This document shows positions 40,008-49,000 of a DNA stretch of 57,476 bases, one piece after another (positions within the stretch are counted from its first letter, which is position 1; each line of letters starts with the position of its first letter). A model generated the notes under the pieces. The model was given only the letters and a program-made list of their open reading frames with translations, did not search any database and was not told the origin of the DNA. Origin of the DNA: Nitrososphaera sp. (GTDB lineage: Archaea; Thermoproteota; Nitrososphaeria; Nitrososphaerales; Nitrososphaeraceae). The stretch covers positions 1 to 57,476 of the forward strand of contig NZ_JACAEH010000017.1 in the NCBI RefSeq assembly GCF_013388945.1, in the 5' to 3' direction. The position numbers and the translations under genes are program-made.

Positions 40008-41300
40008 ATGTATCTGGCGCTGCCTGCAATCGCGGCCAAGGCTGCCGAAGCGCAGTTCAACGCGGCAAGGCTTGGGACCGTCTACGGCTTTGCCTACCTG
40101 CGCGGCTTTCTCCATGCGCTTTATGACAAGAGCCAGGACGGCGCCGACATGTACTCAAAGTGGCTGTCCCGTGTGGACAGCGAGTTTGACGCGGCTCTCA
40201 AGAGCAGGAATTTTGCCTCGATACTTTCCGACTATGTCGATTCCATGATAGACCTCCGAAGGATGTTCCGCGACGCAGGCTACCCCGTCGATTACATGGA
40301 CAGGGCGTTTGACGCGTACGTGCACAACATGATGGTGTTTTCAAACATCCCGGGCAGGTTCAACCTGACGCCGTCTGACGTCGTCCTTACAAACGGCAAG
40401 ACCCGGCTTTTGCACTATCGGGTCGACGGGCAGAAGAAGGGGGCTCCACTGCTTGTGATATACGCCCCGATAAACAGGTACCACATACTTGACATCGAGC
40501 CGGAGAAAAGCGTTGTAAGGAGGCTGGCTTCAGGCGGCCTTGACACATACCTGCTTGACTGGGGGCACCCGGGCCCCGGCGACGACAGCCTGTCGCTCAA
40601 AGACTACGTCGGCTACGTCGAGGCGGCGGTGGATTTCATCAAAAAGTCCGGCGCAGAGAAGGTCTCCATCCTCGGGTACTGCTGGGGCGGGATAATGGCG
40701 CTCATCTATTCGGCGCTCCACGCGGACAGCGTGAACAGGCTGGCGCTCATGGCAGTCCCTGTCGACACAAGCCAGGACGACACCATTCTTGCCCACTGGG
40801 CAAGGGCGCTTGATTCAGACAGGATAGCGGAGGAATTCGGGCACATGGACGGCCAGATGCTTGACCTGGGGTTCATCCTGCGCAACCCGCCAAGGTTTGC
40901 CTTTGACAAATACGTCAGGTTCTTTGAAAAGATGCACGACAGGGGCTTTGTGGACACGTTTACTGCAGTCGAGCGCTGGCTGTACAACACGCCTCCAATC
41001 CCGGGGAACCTGTACAGGGACATCATCAACGGCTGCTACAAGCGCAACGCGCTCTTCAAGGGGGAGATGACGCTCGACGGCAGGAAGGTCAACCTGTCAA
41101 AGATAGACGTGCCGGTGCTTGCAATTGCTGCAGAGCACGACGACCTGGCCTCGCCGGCTTCCACGCTTGCGGTGCTTGGCGCCGTCTCAAGCAAGCACAA
41201 GGACTCGATGAGGATGCCCGGCGGGCACGTAGGGCTGTGCGTGAGTGCAAGCGCCCACAAGAACCTATGGCCGCAAGTCGCAAGGTGGCTTTCGTCTTGA
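40008..41300 (+). CDS. phaC: Poly(3-hydroxyalkanoate) synthase, PhaC type
   Basis: This 430-residue enzyme polymerizes hydroxyacyl-CoA into storage polyester. The alpha/beta-hydrolase core has the lipase-box variant GYCWGG with the nucleophilic Cys at about residue 225. Its setting, YLLDWGHPGPGDDSLSLKDYV, is diagnostic of PhaC. The Asp in AAEHDDLASP and the His in GGHVGLCVS complete the triad. The length suits class III synthases, which need a PhaE partner; none is seen in this window. The ATG at 40008 is 27 bases after TTCTTATTAG and so leaderless; the longer frame upstream would run into the preceding gene. Confidence 0.9.
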   Translation: MYLALPAIAAKAAEAQFNAARLGTVYGFAYLRGFLHALYDKSQDGADMYSKWLSRVDSEFDAALKSRNFASILSDYVDSMIDLRRMFRDAGYPVDYMDRAFDAYVHNMMVFSNIPGRFNLTPSDVVLTNGKTRLLHYRVDGQKKGAPLLVIYAPINRYHILDIEPEKSVVRRLASGGLDTYLLDWGHPGPGDDSLSLKDYVGYVEAAVDFIKKSGAEKVSILGYCWGGIMALIYSALHADSVNRLALMAVPVDTSQDDTILAHWARALDSDRIAEEFGHMDGQMLDLGFILRNPPRFAFDKYVRFFEKMHDRGFVDTFTAVERWLYNTPPIPGNLYRDIINGCYKRNALFKGEMTLDGRKVNLSKIDVPVLAIAAEHDDLASPASTLAVLGAVSSKHKDSMRMPGGHVGLCVSASAHKNLWPQVARWLSS

Positions 41301-41359
41301 GTATTCAGGACTTGCATCATGAAAAGAGATAAATTGCAAACCGGCACTTTTCACCACAA

Positions 41360-42160
41360 ATGACCCAAGCCAAGAGGGGCAAGCTGTACGTCGTCGGCGT
41401 TGGCCCGGGACACCACGACCACATGACGTACAGGGCAAAGCAGGTCATCGAGGAAAGCGAGATAATAGTTGGCTATGAGACTTACGTCGGGCTCGTCGAA
41501 GACTTGATCGCCGGGAAGGAAGTCTACCGCTACGCCATGACGCAGGAAGTCGACAGGGCAAACCAGGCCATAGGGTTTGCAGAAAAAGGCAGGGTCGTGT
41601 CACTGGTGTCGTCTGGCGACCCCGGGATATACGGCATGGTCGGCCTGATTTACGAGATACTTGCCGAGAAGGGCTGGGACAAGGAGACCGGCATCTACGT
41701 CGAGGCGGTGCCAGGCGTGTCGTCGCTCAACTCGTGCGCGGCGCTTGTGGGGTCGCCTTTGATGACTGACTTTGCAGTGGTCAGCATGAGCGACCTTTTG
41801 GTACCGTGGGACATGATAGTAAAGCGCGTCGAGGCCGCGGCGCTTGGCGACTATGTCACAGTCATCTACAACCCGGCAAGCAAAAAGCGCGTGCACCAGC
41901 TGCGCGACACCCGCGACATTTTCCTGAAATACCGCAAGCCCGAGACGCCTGTCGCGATAATCAAGGGCGCGTACAGGGAGACCCAGCAGGTCGTGATTAC
42001 AACGCTAGACAAGATGCTTGAGCACCAGGACATGCTTGGCATGATAACGACTGTCATCGTCGGTAACTCGTCGACTTACAACTACAAGGGCATGATGATA
42101 AACCCCCGAGGCTACACGTCCAAGTACCAGCTCGTGAAAGAGACGCAGGCAAAGAGCTAG
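41360..42160 (+). CDS. cbiH: Precorrin-3B/cobalt-factor III C17-methyltransferase
   Basis: A 266-residue tetrapyrrole methylase. The N-terminus KLYVVGVGPGHHDHMTYRAK is the SAM-binding start of the family. It is followed by VVSLVSSGDPGIYGMVGLIY and VEAVPGVSSLNSCAALVGSP. The middle with YVTVIYNPASKKR and the end with TTVIVGNSSTYNYKGMMINP are typical of CobJ/CbiH. It contracts the corrin ring in B12 synthesis; ammonia-oxidizing archaea make cobalamin by the anaerobic (Cbi) route. A TATA-like GAGATAAATTG is 27 bases upstream of the ATG. No other B12 gene is in the window. Confidence 0.9.
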   Translation: MTQAKRGKLYVVGVGPGHHDHMTYRAKQVIEESEIIVGYETYVGLVEDLIAGKEVYRYAMTQEVDRANQAIGFAEKGRVVSLVSSGDPGIYGMVGLIYEILAEKGWDKETGIYVEAVPGVSSLNSCAALVGSPLMTDFAVVSMSDLLVPWDMIVKRVEAAALGDYVTVIYNPASKKRVHQLRDTRDIFLKYRKPETPVAIIKGAYRETQQVVITTLDKMLEHQDMLGMITTVIVGNSSTYNYKGMMINPRGYTSKYQLVKETQAKS

Positions 42161-42502
42161 CGTATCATGGACTGTCAGAAAAGTCTCGAACTTTACGATA
42201 AGCCAAGAACTATGGGATCTCGACTGCGGCATCTTGCGATTAGCCGATGTCGACTGAATTCCAGTCTGCAAGAGATGCGTCTGACCCATCGGATGGACTA
42301 GCTGTGCCAATTGTTGTCTACCACCGTCTGCCGGCGTCCACTGGCAATTTCGGGTGAAACACATCTAGAATACTCTGAGGTACGACTCTTCAATAATTCT
42401 TGACTTTGATAGAGTACCAGACATGAGAGTTGGCGACAGAAAAGGAAATCAAGCAGGATAAACTGTTATTTAGTACAGGTCTTGGAGTAGAAAGTTAGCC
42501 AA
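42161..42502. other. Intergenic region before peptidase copy b
   Basis: About 340 bases with short open frames only. A 42-codon plus-strand frame begins near 42167 but has no promoter or family resemblance. The only sign I would trust is a TATA-like GTTATTTAG near 42466-42474, 27 bases before the start region of the peptidase gene at 42503. Confidence 0.4.
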
Positions 42503-43273
42503 ATGGCGAACCCAAAGAAGGCGATTGCCATTAGTGCAGCCGCAGCTGGCGGATCTTTACTACTCGTGGCTTTTGTCCTGAATTCGCTTGTCGCAACTGG
42601 CATGGTCATCCGCGACATTGAGACTAGCGAGCACGCCGACGATGTGCTAATGGTCACACAGACCCCGGAAAGTGCGGCGGGTCCCCAGACCCTAAACCTC
42701 AACGGCTACTGGAAAAAACCTGTTGTCACAGTTTCATTCATACCCCAAGGTATTTCGCAATCCGAGCTTGAGCAAATGACTGGGACGCTTGAGGAGACAA
42801 TGCAAGTTCGAATAGAAGGTTCGTCCAGCAATTCGACTACCATGTTCATAGGATGGCCCGACCTGCTTGCCACCCTGTCGAACAGTTATAGTGTGCCATA
42901 TTTGCAGACAATAGAACTGGGCTCGGAGACTGCGGACATCAGAGTCTACCTTGACGGAGAGAGTCACCCAGACAACAAGCTGGGTCTGGCAAGGATAGCC
43001 AGAGATAAGGTCACTCACGAGATAGTGTACGCAGAGGTACACGTGTATTCCGTGCGTGAGCTGCATCAGGTCGGCGTATTGGATCAGGTCTTCAAACATG
43101 AGCTTGGGCACGCGCTTGGAATTGGACATGGCAGCTCTCAAACCAGCATCATGCACAGCCCGATAATCATTGTCAACAATACCGCGATAGGCAACATAGG
43201 GGATTGTGAGGCGGAAGGCACAGCGCGTGTCTACTCTGGAGGCGGCATCGGCGAGGTCACCTGCCGGCTGTAG
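42503..43273 (+). CDS. Membrane-anchored matrixin-type zinc metallopeptidase (copy b)
   Basis: A 256-residue protein with an N-terminal helix (AIAISAAAAGGSLLLVAFVL) and an extracytoplasmic M10-like domain. The zinc motif HELGHALGIGH has intact His and Glu, followed by SQTSIMHSPI as Met-turn. The C-terminus GDCEAEGTARVYSGGGIGEV ending TCRL carries two Cys at the positions seen in copy a at 35398. The overall identity to copy a is modest outside the zinc site and tail. Its last 17 bases overlap the end of kinase 2 on the opposite strand. A TATA box (GTTATTTAG) precedes it. The substrate is unknown. Confidence 0.85.
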   Translation: MANPKKAIAISAAAAGGSLLLVAFVLNSLVATGMVIRDIETSEHADDVLMVTQTPESAAGPQTLNLNGYWKKPVVTVSFIPQGISQSELEQMTGTLEETMQVRIEGSSSNSTTMFIGWPDLLATLSNSYSVPYLQTIELGSETADIRVYLDGESHPDNKLGLARIARDKVTHEIVYAEVHVYSVRELHQVGVLDQVFKHELGHALGIGHGSSQTSIMHSPIIIVNNTAIGNIGDCEAEGTARVYSGGGIGEVTCRL

Positions 43274-45185
43274 AATTTTGCACAGTCATAGGAATAGAAA
43301 AATAGAATGTAGATCCTGCACCGGGCTTGCTTTCAAACCAGATCTTTCCCGCATGCGATTCAACTATGCCCTTTGATATGATGAGGCCAAGGCCGCTGCC
43401 CCCTGCCTGTCTTGTCAGTGACTTGTCGATCTGGTAGAATTTTTTGAAAAGGTCACGCTGTTTGCCTTCGGGTATGCCGATGCCGTTATCCTTCACAGAG
43501 AACAGCACATGATCGTCACGTTTTGTGGCGGACACCTCGATCATGCGGTGGTTGCTCTCTTTTGTGGCCTTGATTGCGTTGTTGACCAGATTATCAAGTA
43601 CCTGTAAAATCCTCTGCTGGTCGCACACAAAGTACACATCGTCGGCGTCTGACACGATATCGAGCGCGTACAACTTGGCAAGAGGGAGCGAGCGGCTGAC
43701 ACACTCTTCTACCAGCTTTTTTGCAGATACCTGCGCCGACATCTTCATTTTGAGAACGCCGTATTCCAGCTGGCGCGCGTCTATGATGTTCTGTGTCAAG
43801 TACAGAAGCGACCATGCTTTTTCAAGCACGACTTTCAGCTGGTTTTTCTGAGGCACCGTTAGCTCGCCAAATGTGCCGTCAAGCAATAGTTCCGAATAGC
43901 CTATTATTGGGACGAGGAATGTCTTTAGTTCGTGCGAGATCATTTCAGAGAACTCTTCCTTCTCCCTGTCTGCCTTGATGAGCTCGTCTGCCTGCACCTG
44001 CAGCCTGGAGGACATGAAAGAGAGTATGTCGTTCTTCAAGTGGAGCCTTTTTGTCTTGATCCCGATTTCCTCTACCATTGTGTTAAAGCTGTTGGCAAGT
44101 TCGCCTATTTCGTCGCGCCTTTCAATGTCCACCTTTTCAAAACGTCCCGTCTGTACGTGACCCATAGTCTTGCGCAGGCTCTGCAGCGGCTTCAGAATTG
44201 AGACGGAGAGGAAAAAAGACGCGCCCGCAGCCGCGAATATTATCACAGCGGTTATCAGTAGGTACTGATTCTGAAGAAGTACAAGCGGACCAAATAGTTC
44301 TGCGCTGTCCACTTCTGACACCAGTACTACCCCAAGACTCTTTTCGCAACTCGAGGCCCCGAACACTGTAACCCCACGGTAGCTAGGGTAAGACGCGCCG
44401 TTTACGTCCGCGCTATTGCGGAAGCACTCTTGCACGGGAGGCGTGTCAACTATCTGGCTGTTCCTCGCTCCCGCAACAAATCTCGAGTCGGTGATCATCA
44501 GACCGGCATTGTTTACTAGATAATTCTCTCCGGTGGCTCCCAGAAACATCTTGTCCGCCAGTAAGCGGTTGGCATCATTAAGGTCACGCAAGAGTACTAC
44601 ATAGCCGGCCACAGGCGAGTCTGATTGTGGACGAACAGGTGCCGCAGCCACGAACAGGGCTGCAGAGCTGCTGTCAACAGAACCTATCGCATAATACGAA
44701 CGTTGGCTTGCCCTAGCCATCATTTCTCGGGAAAGCACAGTCCCCTCTTGTGCGGGGTCCCCGGCTACCAGCACCAACCCCTGTGAGTCGGATATCCTGA
44801 CCTCAACGTATGTGGCATCTCTTCCCTTTGTAAGTGCTTCAAAGTCTGCGACTGTTTCCCGAGCGGCCTGCTCCGAACTTGTCTGCGTACTGGGCTGGAG
44901 TAAGGAGACGACGTTCGGGTTTCGGGCCAGCGATTCCGCCTGTTCAACTCTGAGATTCCACACATTCTTCAGAGTCTGCATCCTATCAGACGCGATGACG
45001 TTCATCCTCTGGGCGGCATCGTCTTTTATGATCTTCTGACCAATATCTATGCTGATGGTTGCAAGTCCGGCTATAGACAGGATGGATGTAGCCATCACCA
45101 GCACTACCACTTGTGTGTGCAGGCTGCTGCCGATAGGATTCCTGATGCGTATTTTCTTTGGCGTCTTGCTGCCTAGGATAGCCAT
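43257..45185 (-). CDS. Membrane sensor histidine kinase 2 (Cache-HAMP-HisKA-HATPase)
   Basis: This 642-residue kinase has helix 1 near 32-50, a large Cache-like sensor and a second helix near 310-330. HAMP follows (SILKPLQSLRKTMGHVQTGR), then a kinase core with DNLVNNAIKA, DNGIGIP and GGSGLGLIIS. The H-box is MISHELKTFLVPIIGYSELL, with Phe where Pro is almost always found. The sensor matches kinase 1 (GATGENYLVNNAG, QECF, YRGVTVFGASSC). The ATG at 45185 overlaps the end of the response-regulator gene upstream by 13 bases. It is the last of five co-directional signalling genes. Confidence 0.9.
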   Translation of the reverse strand: MAILGSKTPKKIRIRNPIGSSLHTQVVVLVMATSILSIAGLATISIDIGQKIIKDDAAQRMNVIASDRMQTLKNVWNLRVEQAESLARNPNVVSLLQPSTQTSSEQAARETVADFEALTKGRDATYVEVRISDSQGLVLVAGDPAQEGTVLSREMMARASQRSYYAIGSVDSSSAALFVAAAPVRPQSDSPVAGYVVLLRDLNDANRLLADKMFLGATGENYLVNNAGLMITDSRFVAGARNSQIVDTPPVQECFRNSADVNGASYPSYRGVTVFGASSCEKSLGVVLVSEVDSAELFGPLVLLQNQYLLITAVIIFAAAGASFFLSVSILKPLQSLRKTMGHVQTGRFEKVDIERRDEIGELANSFNTMVEEIGIKTKRLHLKNDILSFMSSRLQVQADELIKADREKEEFSEMISHELKTFLVPIIGYSELLLDGTFGELTVPQKNQLKVVLEKAWSLLYLTQNIIDARQLEYGVLKMKMSAQVSAKKLVEECVSRSLPLAKLYALDIVSDADDVYFVCDQQRILQVLDNLVNNAIKATKESNHRMIEVSATKRDDHVLFSVKDNGIGIPEGKQRDLFKKFYQIDKSLTRQAGGSGLGLIISKGIVESHAGKIWFESKPGAGSTFYFSIPMTVQNSTAGR

Positions 45186-45550
45186 CCCTCGATCTTTTCT
45201 AACAGGAACTTTTTGCTGAAAGGTTTCTTGATGCAATCCAAGACGCCAAGTTCTTCAACATTTAGTTCTGTTGCAAGTCCTGAGGAAGAAGCGGTAAAGA
45301 AGACGATTTTCTGGCCTGCGAGCAACCCTTTCTTCCGTAGCGCGTGTATCACATCGATGCCGCTAAACGATGGCATGGCTACGTCGAGTAGGACGAGGTC
45401 GTACTTTTCCTGTTCAAGTTTTTGCACGCATTCGATGCCCTTGTTTGCCACGGTGCATGCGTATCCTGCGGACTCGAGTATCAGGCGCGTGAGGTCAGAG
45501 ATACTGCTGTCATCGTCCACCACGAGTATTTTCTTTGCCAACCGTGTCAC
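45173..45550 (-). CDS. Single-domain response regulator a
   Basis: A 125-residue receiver domain with VVDDDSS, the phosphoacceptor in VLLDVAMPSFSG, FFTASS and the lysine in IKKPF. It has no output domain, so it must act by protein contacts or as a phosphate relay. The GTG start overlaps the preceding regulator's stop (GTGA), and its end overlaps kinase 2. A coupled receiver next to two kinases suggests a phosphorelay or that it serves as a shared sink. Confidence 0.88.
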   Translation of the reverse strand: MTRLAKKILVVDDDSSISDLTRLILESAGYACTVANKGIECVQKLEQEKYDLVLLDVAMPSFSGIDVIHALRKKGLLAGQKIVFFTASSSGLATELNVEELGVLDCIKKPFSKKFLLEKIEGWLS

Positions 45551-45930
45551 CCTGACGTGTGCTTTCCCACAAAATTCAGTAGCTCAGCTTTGGTGAAGGG
45601 CTTTCTCAGGCATCCACGTGCGCCCATTTTTTCGTAATCAGCGATATCCAAAGAGGTGGCCGACGATGCGGTAAAAAACGCTACGTTGACCCGTTCAAGA
45701 GATCCTTCCTGTTTCAGCGCATTCAGAACATCTACTCCCGAAAAGCCGGGCATTGCTACGTCAAGCAAGATGAGATCGTAGCCATCATCGTTTTGATAGC
45801 TCGCCCTTACTGCATCAAGGCAGCTTTTTCCATTATTCGTTTTTGTACAGACGTATCCTGCAGAAGTGAGTATTATCTCGGCGAGGTCGGCCACATTCTT
45901 GTTGTCGTCTACGACAAGGATCTTTTTCAT
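45547..45930 (-). CDS. Single-domain response regulator b
   Basis: A 127-residue receiver domain (ILVVDDNKN, LILLDVAMPGFSGVDV, FFTASS, LRKPFTK) similar to the neighbouring regulator a, apparently from a local duplication. Its ATG overlaps the stop of kinase 3 (ATGA) and its own stop overlaps the start of regulator a. It lacks an output domain. Confidence 0.88.
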   Translation of the reverse strand: MKKILVVDDNKNVADLAEIILTSAGYVCTKTNNGKSCLDAVRASYQNDDGYDLILLDVAMPGFSGVDVLNALKQEGSLERVNVAFFTASSATSLDIADYEKMGARGCLRKPFTKAELLNFVGKHTSG

Positions 45931-47801
45931 GCCTCGGCGCCTCCAACAGCATTGTTGACCATTGGTATCGAGAAATAGAAAGTTGAACCGACCCGGGGCG
46001 TGCTTTCAAACCAGATCTTGCCGCCATGCGCTTCAACTATTCCTTTTGATATTGCAAGACCTAGACCACTGCCGCCTACCTCTCTCCGAAGCGATGTATC
46101 CACTTGATAGAACTTGCTGAACAGCCTGGCCTGCTTTTCTTCAGGTATACCTATACCATTGTCTTTTACAGCAAACTCGACGGAGTTGGAGTTCCTTCTT
46201 GCTGTTACTTGCACCACGCCGGTTTTTTCTGACACAAACTTGAGGGAGTTACTAATCAGGTTGTTCAGCACTTGCTGGATCCTTTTGGGATCGCATGATA
46301 GCATCAGGTCGGAGCCCCCGCCGTCAGGAGCCGCGGTATAGGTCAGCGCAATCTGTTTTGACTTGGCAAGTGGTAGGAACGAGCCCACAGCTTGTCCCAC
46401 TATGTCCTTGACAGGAGTTTCTAGAACATCGAATTTCATCTTGCCCATCTCAAGCTTGCGAATGTCCAGAAGGTCAGAGATGAGCCCTGAAAGTGACACA
46501 GCGCTGTCGTGCATCAACTGGATCTTTTCTTTCTGAACAGGCGTAAGCTCGCCAAGCGTCCCGTCAACCAAAAGTTCAGTGTACCCTACTATTGGCACCA
46601 AGGGAGTCTTGAGCTCGTGGGTTATCATGGCGGCAAACTCTTCTTTCGCAGCGTCCATCTCCTTCAACTGTGTAGCTTTTAGATCGAGCTCCTTGGCCAG
46701 GTACTCTAGGTGCTCGTTTTTTGACTTGAGCTCGCTTGATAGTGATTCCAGACGGGCCTTGTCCCCTTTCAGGTTCTGATTGAGAGTCTTGAGCTCTTCG
46801 TTTACGTCTTCCAGTTTGTCCGTGAGGCGGACGTTGCCAAGCATGGAGCGGAAGAGAATGTACCCTGACACGCTCATTATTCCTACTGTGATGGCAATGA
46901 TGGACAGTGCCTCGCTCTGATGCAGATACACGTCGCTGAACGCGTCTGAATAGGGCTGGATCAGAAGAACAGACCACCTGTTGCTTCCGAGGTCCACCGG
47001 GGCACGGGTAATGTACGTGTCTTTACCGCTTGCATCGATCCTGGCGGACATTGCGGTGTCGCCCATGATATCTTGCAGGTAGGAGAAGGAACGCCGCGGT
47101 GTGGTATCCCCCACCGGTCTGTCTGAGCTTGCTATCTCGTTCCAGTCTCCGTCAACGATTACCGCGACTTCGTTTTCGTCGAGGTCGAGCATCCGGAGTT
47201 GCTCGTTGATGACGCCCAGATTCAACGCTCCTACCAGCAAGCCAGCAAGTGATCCATCCTTGAAAACAGGAACCGCAATAACTGTTGTATAGTTGTATGT
47301 GGCTGTAGACTGGAATGCGGCGCTTACGTAGGTGTTCTGCCTGTTGATCACTTCGATATAATAATCGCGGTATGCAAAGTTGACAACCGGCAGGTTTTGC
47401 TGGAGTATCGACGGCTCGACGCTATACACGTCGCCATTTGGCATGAGAAATCCTATTGACTCGAGGCTCGGAACTGCCAAAAGTACGGCCTTTTGCACGT
47501 TTCTCTTTTCCATGTCAACGTTGACGGGTACCCCTTTGTTTTCTTCACTGATTAGGTCCGAGTATTCCGTACTTTGCATCTGTGGCATGTCGGCAGCCAC
47601 TTCGAGTGCTGCGATTGCAGTCTGCACGTGCTGCCCTGCCTGGCGTGCCATCGAGCCGGCAAGATTGCCTTTATTTTTTTCCACGCTTACAATCTCTTTG
47701 TTGATATCTTCGGTCAAAAAGAAGTAAAAGATCGTTATGACAAGTGCTGATGCGATTGCACCGATTATTACCGGTTGTAGTGCAGCCCTGCGCATAGTCA
47801 T
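45927..47801 (-). CDS. Membrane sensor histidine kinase 3 (Cache-coiled coil-HisKA-HATPase)
   Basis: This 624-residue kinase has helix 1 (PVIIGAIASALVITIFYFFL) and a double-Cache type sensor including FAYRDYYIEVINRQNTYVSA, a signature of dCache_1. Helix 2 follows near 310-330. A long coiled coil rather than HAMP (about 335-395: LEDVNEELKTLNQNLKG and onwards) leads to MITHELKTPLVPIVGYTELL, N-box NNLISNSLKFV and GGSGLGLAIS. Its sensor differs from those of kinases 1 and 2. The ATG at 47801 follows GAGGTGA by a few bases; a longer frame to 47900 would overlap the gene upstream. Confidence 0.9.
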   Translation of the reverse strand: MTMRRAALQPVIIGAIASALVITIFYFFLTEDINKEIVSVEKNKGNLAGSMARQAGQHVQTAIAALEVAADMPQMQSTEYSDLISEENKGVPVNVDMEKRNVQKAVLLAVPSLESIGFLMPNGDVYSVEPSILQQNLPVVNFAYRDYYIEVINRQNTYVSAAFQSTATYNYTTVIAVPVFKDGSLAGLLVGALNLGVINEQLRMLDLDENEVAVIVDGDWNEIASSDRPVGDTTPRRSFSYLQDIMGDTAMSARIDASGKDTYITRAPVDLGSNRWSVLLIQPYSDAFSDVYLHQSEALSIIAITVGIMSVSGYILFRSMLGNVRLTDKLEDVNEELKTLNQNLKGDKARLESLSSELKSKNEHLEYLAKELDLKATQLKEMDAAKEEFAAMITHELKTPLVPIVGYTELLVDGTLGELTPVQKEKIQLMHDSAVSLSGLISDLLDIRKLEMGKMKFDVLETPVKDIVGQAVGSFLPLAKSKQIALTYTAAPDGGGSDLMLSCDPKRIQQVLNNLISNSLKFVSEKTGVVQVTARRNSNSVEFAVKDNGIGIPEEKQARLFSKFYQVDTSLRREVGGSGLGLAISKGIVEAHGGKIWFESTPRVGSTFYFSIPMVNNAVGGAEA

Positions 47802-47826
47802 TGATAGTTCACCTCGCTGCAAAGTG

Positions 47827-48741
47827 TCATTTGAACAGCCCCCCATCATAGCACATCTGTATCGCAAACGGAACCGTTTTGCCGCCGTAGCCCATCTCAA
47901 AAATGCCCATATCTATCCTGTTCCACATTCTCGCGGCTTCTTTCCAGAAATTGCCCATCGCGCCCGGCCTTACAAAGGACATCACCGCCTCCCCATTGAT
48001 ATTTGACCGAGTTGAATTGGCCAGTTCGGAGGTGACCTTGATGTTTATCATGTTGAAAAATTCTGTTGCTTTGTCAGGTGTCTTGTTTTCGATGTGATCG
48101 TTGGTGCCGAACAGGTATTGCAGCTCGGCGGCTTCTATCACAGATATGACCATGCCCTCTCTTTCTCCAGTTATCCTCGTGACAAAGCAGACGTCATGTT
48201 CAGAAGGCGTGTAGTGCTGTCCCTGCGCAGCACCGTATCTGCCTTGATCCACCTCGAGATTCCGGATAGTCTGGATGTTTTTCAGCTCGATATAGGAGTC
48301 GGGGAAAAATGAGTCTCTTGCAATGTGGCGAAGCTTACTCTGAAGATGAGAAAAGAAAATAGCTGCGTCATGGTTGCAGTACTTGCGACTTTCCATAGTC
48401 CTCTTTATCGTGTTGACGAGGTCGCTTGCGTTGAATGGTTTTGATATGAAGTCAATCGCACCTTCTTGAAGACAGCGTTGCAGAGCGGATGAATGGTTCG
48501 CTGCAGTGAGCATTATCACGTTTACGTAGTTGTCCAAGCGTTTCAGCGAAGCAAAGGTCTCATAGCCGTCCATGCCAGGCATTGCAAGGTCCAGAGTGAC
48601 GACATCAGGCCGGAATTCTTTATACTTAATCAACCCCTCCTTGCCGCTATGCGCAGTTTCTACCTCGTACCCTTTCGAAGACAATGCTGTCGATATTAGC
48701 TCCAAAACGGTGCTGGAGTCGTCTATCGCCAACACCTTCAT
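47827..48741 (-). CDS. Response regulator with CheC/CheX-like output domain (copy 2)
   Basis: The 304-residue first gene of the signalling operon. The receiver has LAIDDSS, VVTLDLAMPGMDG, MLTAA and ISKPF. The C-terminal domain with EFFNMINIKVTSELANSTRS and GIFEMGYGGKTVPFAIQM has the layout of the copy at 38328. It may belong to the CheC/CheX phosphatase-like group or a lineage-specific output domain. It precedes kinase 3 by 25 bases and so probably works with it. Confidence 0.75.
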   Translation of the reverse strand: MKVLAIDDSSTVLELISTALSSKGYEVETAHSGKEGLIKYKEFRPDVVTLDLAMPGMDGYETFASLKRLDNYVNVIMLTAANHSSALQRCLQEGAIDFISKPFNASDLVNTIKRTMESRKYCNHDAAIFFSHLQSKLRHIARDSFFPDSYIELKNIQTIRNLEVDQGRYGAAQGQHYTPSEHDVCFVTRITGEREGMVISVIEAAELQYLFGTNDHIENKTPDKATEFFNMINIKVTSELANSTRSNINGEAVMSFVRPGAMGNFWKEAARMWNRIDMGIFEMGYGGKTVPFAIQMCYDGGLFK

Positions 48742-49000
48742 TTGCTATCTAGGCATCTATATAGAATCTAATAACCTCTTTGATCAACTATACTAAAGTA
48801 TGGAAAACTGTGACCATTCTAGGAATAATTATGTAAAATTCACCTAACGAACCCGAAGGTGCCTGATAGCTATCTTAAGCACGCTGCATAACATTGCCAT
48901 GATTCCTGACTGCCATCTGCAAGAGATGCTATGAAGGTGTCGCTTTAGATAACATAGGTACGCATGCCTTAATTGCGCGAACTGCGAATTTTATTTGAAA

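Noticed and set aside
42261-48930. A 14-base repeat TCTGCAAGAGATGC in two intergenic regions (near 42265 and 48917)
   Set aside because: A match of this length is expected by chance in a window of this size, and the flanks do not align.
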